The notes below the pieces were generated by a model, which saw only the letters and a list, made by a program, of their open reading frames with translations, was not told where the DNA came from and made no database searches. The position numbers and the translations under genes were made by a program. Source: Acidobacteriota bacterium (GTDB lineage Bacteria > Acidobacteriota > UBA6911 > RPQK01 > JADFOI01). From it: DNA of 6,696 nt. The stretch spans positions 1 through 6,696 of the forward strand of contig JAPYTY010000112.1 in NCBI GenBank assembly GCA_029942065.1, in the 5' to 3' direction. Positions 5,021 through 6,696 of this stretch are shown here, piece after piece. Position 1 is the first letter of the stretch, and every line of letters begins with the position of its first letter.

Positions 5021-5308
5021 ATGTTTTCAACGGTTTAACCAACCCACATCCCTGGACTTTTGGGCTAGGTCATGATTCGCGTCAGGCTTCACGATCTTGT
5101 AGCGGCCGCTCTGCGAGCGGCTTCCGGAATCAGCGTCCGAGGCGTCTCCCACACTCCGGAAGCGAAACCTCTACCGAATACCTTTGGCTCCCTAAACCTA
5201 CCTCCGAAAGTTGCTCGTCTCCGATGGCGGCGGGCCAGCCCAGGTCATTTATTTCGGCGAGTTTGCTTTTGGGCCAGTTATATAGATTACTGTCAAATTA
5301 AGAAGCAT
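5021..5308. other. Intergenic stretch between att site and next gene, with inverted repeats
   Basis: An open frame from an ATG at 5072 runs through here into the 120-residue gene. Its first 79 codons are Arg-rich and lack a ribosome binding site or recognisable motif, so they are not called coding. Two structures are visible. GCCGCT (5105-5110) pairs with AGCGGC (5116-5121), next to the 10-bp palindrome AGCGGCCGCT (5101-5110). GCTTCCGGA (5120-5128) pairs with TCCGGAAGC (5155-5163). The second could be part of a structured leader. No clear promoter was found. Confidence 0.45.
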
Positions 5309-5671
5309 ATGTCTGAAGATTCGTCCCACAAACCGACTCCACCCGCAGGCCCGGGGGAGGTTGTGAACTTTCCCGGGGAAGCCGTGACCTTCAAGGAATT
5401 TGCCATGGCAATCCAGGGCGGCGATATGTCCCTGGCCGGAAGGATGCTGTCGCAGTTAACCGGGATTCCTGCCGAGGCCGGGCTTTCAGCGGCGACCTTC
5501 TTCAGCCAGAAACTGGAGAGCGAACCGGGCAGTTTCATGAAGGTCATGCAGATCCGGTCGGAGATTCAGACCGGGAACAACAATGCCGCCATGATGCTCA
5601 TCATGGAGTGTTTCAATGTGGACGGGATGCATGCCATGCAGGCCCTCGAGAGCATGAAAAAACTGGGCTGA
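5309..5671 (+). CDS. Hypothetical protein, 120 residues, family not recognised
   Basis: The chosen start gives MSEDSSHKPTPPAGPGEV, a Pro-rich flexible N-terminus. A predicted helical body follows (about 27-119), rich in Met and Ala, with segments FKEFAMAIQGGDMSLAGRML and MMLIMECFNVDGMHAMQAL. No signal peptide or membrane helix is present, so it is probably cytoplasmic. The series of short amphipathic helices suggests a small helical adaptor or regulatory domain, but no catalytic motif is visible. The ribosome binding site is only a purine-rich AAGAAG close to the ATG. An ATG 79 codons upstream in frame is less likely. The gene lies 139 bases before a Yip1-like membrane-protein gene in the same direction, and the two may be co-transcribed. 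It lies outside the proposed island and should be native to the chromosome. Confidence 0.7.
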   Translation: MSEDSSHKPTPPAGPGEVVNFPGEAVTFKEFAMAIQGGDMSLAGRMLSQLTGIPAEAGLSAATFFSQKLESEPGSFMKVMQIRSEIQTGNNNAAMMLIMECFNVDGMHAMQALESMKKLG

Positions 5672-5810
5672 TCGGCCCGCCGGTGGTTCGACCCGTTACC
5701 CCTGAAAAGTTCCAACACGACCTTGAGTTCCACCCGATCGGAGAGGTTTCCCTTCAACACTCCTGCGGGTTCCCCGGAAAAGTCACCGGTGGGGAGAACA
5801 ATAGAGGCCA

Positions 5811-6329
5811 GTGAGCACTTTTACCGAGCGCATGATTGGAGCCGCCGTACTGGATGTTGCCACCTATGAAGAGGTGGAGGCAGACACGACGGCCACCACC
5901 CAGGCCATGGGTGTGGTGCTGCTCTCCAGCCTTGCCCAGGGCGTCGCGGGTGCGGCCCAGGGAGGGGGCATCGGCTTTGTTGCAGGTGCCATGGGGTCTC
6001 TGGTCGGCTGGTTCATCTGGGCCTTCGTGGTGTTCATCATCGGAACCAAGCTTCTTCCCGAGCCCCAGACCCGCTCTGATCTGGGAGAATTATTGCGCAC
6101 CACCGGTTTTTCCGCCTCGCCGGGTCTGCTGCGGGTGCTGGGAGTGATCCCGCTTATCGGAGGGCTGATCACGTTTGCCGTGAGTATCTGGATGCTGATT
6201 GCAATGATCATCGCGGTGCGGCAGGCACTGGACTATCAAAGCACGGGTCGAGCCGTGGGGGTCTGCCTGATCGGCTGGTTCTTCTTCATGGTGATTATCG
6301 TGGTGTTGTCGGGCGGAATGGCCGCATAG
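5811..6329 (+). CDS. Yip1-like multi-pass membrane protein
   Basis: 172 residues starting at GTG. The N-terminal MIGAAVLDVATYEEVEADTT is characteristic of bacterial Yip1-family (DUF1282-like) proteins. Hydrophobic segments follow at about 33-47, 53-80, 105-138 (probably two passes) and 147-168, separated by a cytosolic-looking loop (PEPQTRSDLGELLRTTGFSA reduced to about 83-102). Such proteins are integral inner-membrane proteins of unknown biochemical role. The GTG at 5811 has AGAGG only 3 bases away, which is short; a downstream ATG at 5832 has no better site and would remove conserved residues, so GTG is kept. The gene is followed by a gene-free, repeat-rich region. Confidence 0.8.
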   Translation: MSTFTERMIGAAVLDVATYEEVEADTTATTQAMGVVLLSSLAQGVAGAAQGGGIGFVAGAMGSLVGWFIWAFVVFIIGTKLLPEPQTRSDLGELLRTTGFSASPGLLRVLGVIPLIGGLITFAVSIWMLIAMIIAVRQALDYQSTGRAVGVCLIGWFFFMVIIVVLSGGMAA

Positions 6330-6380
6330 CCGAGCCGTAAGGAGGCCCCGGACCCTGCCTCACTGTCACAAACTCTTTCT

Positions 6381-6470
6381 AGCCCGGATTATGCATAGGT
6401 TGTCGTGACGAAGGGCCGCAGGCGCTGCGATGACAAGGCGTGCGGACCTGCATAAAAAATTCATGCATAG
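6381..6470. repeat. Palindromic intergenic repeat of the AGCCCGGATTAT...CAT type
   Basis: The unit starts AGCCCGGATTATGCATAG and ends TCATGCATAG. T(T/C)ATGCATAG occurs at 6389-6398 and 6461-6470. Inside, TTGTC (6400-6404) pairs with GACAA (6432-6436), and CGCAG (6417-6421) pairs with CTGCG (6425-6429) around GCG, forming a nested stem. ATGCATAGGT (6391-6400) can pair with ACCTGCAT (6446-6453) if two bases bulge. Repeats opening with CCCGGATTAT and flanked by CATGAAT/ATGCAT words recur in several environmental genomes (from memory); copy number here is unknown. Confidence 0.5.
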
Positions 6471-6471
6471 A

Positions 6472-6547
6472 GTAGGGGCGCACCGAGTGCGCCCTATACA
6501 AGCCATTTAAAAAGATTGTCTTGTGGGCGTACTCAGTACGCCCCTAC
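6472..6547. repeat. 76-base MITE-like element with terminal GTAGGGGCG and two hairpins
   Basis: The ends GTAGGGGCG (6472-6480) and CGCCCCTAC (6539-6547) are perfect 9-bp terminal inverted repeats. Each end also folds alone. The left hairpin has stem GGGCGCAC / GTGCGCCC with loop CGA (6476-6494, extended by TA/TA past a bulged G). The right hairpin has stem GGGCGTAC / GTACGCCC with loop TCA (6525-6543). The 30-base centre is AT-rich. Short elements beginning GTAGGGGCG are widespread in intergenic DNA of deltaproteobacteria, Poribacteria and relatives. A non-autonomous mobile repeat is the best reading. Confidence 0.65.
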
Positions 6548-6608
6548 ATTTCCTTCTAGGTTCAGGAGACAACTCCAGGAGTGTGGGAGGCGCCTAAGGG
6601 TGTTCATT

Positions 6609-6696
6609 CCCAGGACATCCTTTACACCGTTCATCCTGGGCTCACTTCTCCGGAGCCCTGAAGGGGCGGCATAGAATAGCCTGGGGCGTGAGCCCC
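6609..6696. repeat. Palindromic repeat with GCCC-TGAAG-GGGC and GNRA-capped stem, cut by window end
   Basis: Four inverted pairs are present: CCCAGGA (6609-6615) with TCCTGGG (6634-6640), GCCC (6655-6658) with GGGC (6664-6667), GGGGC (6683-6687) with GCCCC (6692-6696) around the tetraloop GTGA, and GGGCTCAC (6638-6645) with GTGAGCCC (6688-6695). The run AGCCCTGAAGGGGCGGCA then AGCCTGGGGCGTGAGCCC matches my memory of a repeat frequent in Planctomycetes, Verrucomicrobia and Poribacteria-like genomes. The right end lies outside the window. Confidence 0.5.

Larger units (their letters stand above)
6330..6696. other. Gene-free tail of the window filled with palindromic repeats
   Basis: No coding region is supported in these 367 bases. 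Three distinct palindromic units follow one another (6381-6470, 6472-6547 and 6609-6696) and are described separately. The only filler is 6330-6380 and 6548-6608, where nothing specific was seen. Confidence 0.7.

Noticed and set aside
5072..5308. 79-codon N-terminal extension of the 120-residue protein
   Set aside because: Arg-rich, low-quality sequence overlapping inverted repeats, without a ribosome binding site; the start at 5309 gives a more typical N-terminus.
6381..6547. CRISPR-like array
   Set aside because: The repeated words are palindromes of different types without regular spacing or conserved direct repeats, and no cas gene is present.

Overview
The window is bacterial DNA of moderate-to-high GC, probably an environmental or metagenomic contig. 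The phylum cannot be fixed from sequence alone. The clues are Tat-exported enzymes, remnants of Hanks-type Ser/Thr kinase genes, a genome-encoded tRNA CCA end and many palindromic intergenic repeats. This mix is common in Acidobacteriota, Gemmatimonadota, Latescibacterota, Nitrospinota and Poribacteria-like genomes. That placement is inference.

Layout. (1) 1-319 has no convincing gene; a weak terminator-like hairpin for the minus strand lies at 59-93. (2) 320-2573, minus strand, is a compact unit read as kinase remnant B, Tat-signal alpha/beta hydrolase, kinase remnant A, Tat-signal aldo/keto reductase. The most unusual feature of the window is here: each enzyme is immediately preceded by the first codons of a different Ser/Thr protein kinase gene (MIGTTLSHFKVLEKIG and MLGQTISHYKILEKIG-GEGGMGEVYRAK), cut off before the catalytic lysine. 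(3) 2574-3222 is gene-poor and rich in inverted repeats. It holds a possible REP-like palindrome, a Lys/Met-rich stretch with GC-ending codons, and a decayed minus-strand fragment that resembles a GMC oxidoreductase C-terminus. (4) 3223-3480, plus strand, is a small two-helix membrane protein. (5) 3532-4800, minus strand, is an intact P4/DUF4102-type tyrosine integrase with its own candidate promoter and a perfect 9-bp inverted repeat in its leader. (6) 4984-5020 is the 3' part of a tRNA, best matching tRNA-Ala, with no 5' half. It is read as an attachment site marking the right edge of an integrated element that lies to the left. (7) 5021-6329 would then be flanking chromosome: an unrecognised 120-residue protein and a Yip1-like membrane protein. 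(8) 6330-6696 holds no gene but three different palindromic repeat units in series.

How the parts fit. The integrase, truncated tRNA, decayed gene and repeats describe the edge of an accessory island. Its visible cargo is a short catabolic-looking operon of exported or Tat-dependent enzymes whose substrates cannot be deduced. The kinase 5' ends inside that operon look like acquired translation-initiation modules, or scars of kinase genes replaced by enzyme genes, and are the first thing to follow up. No CRISPR array, rRNA or complete tRNA was found.
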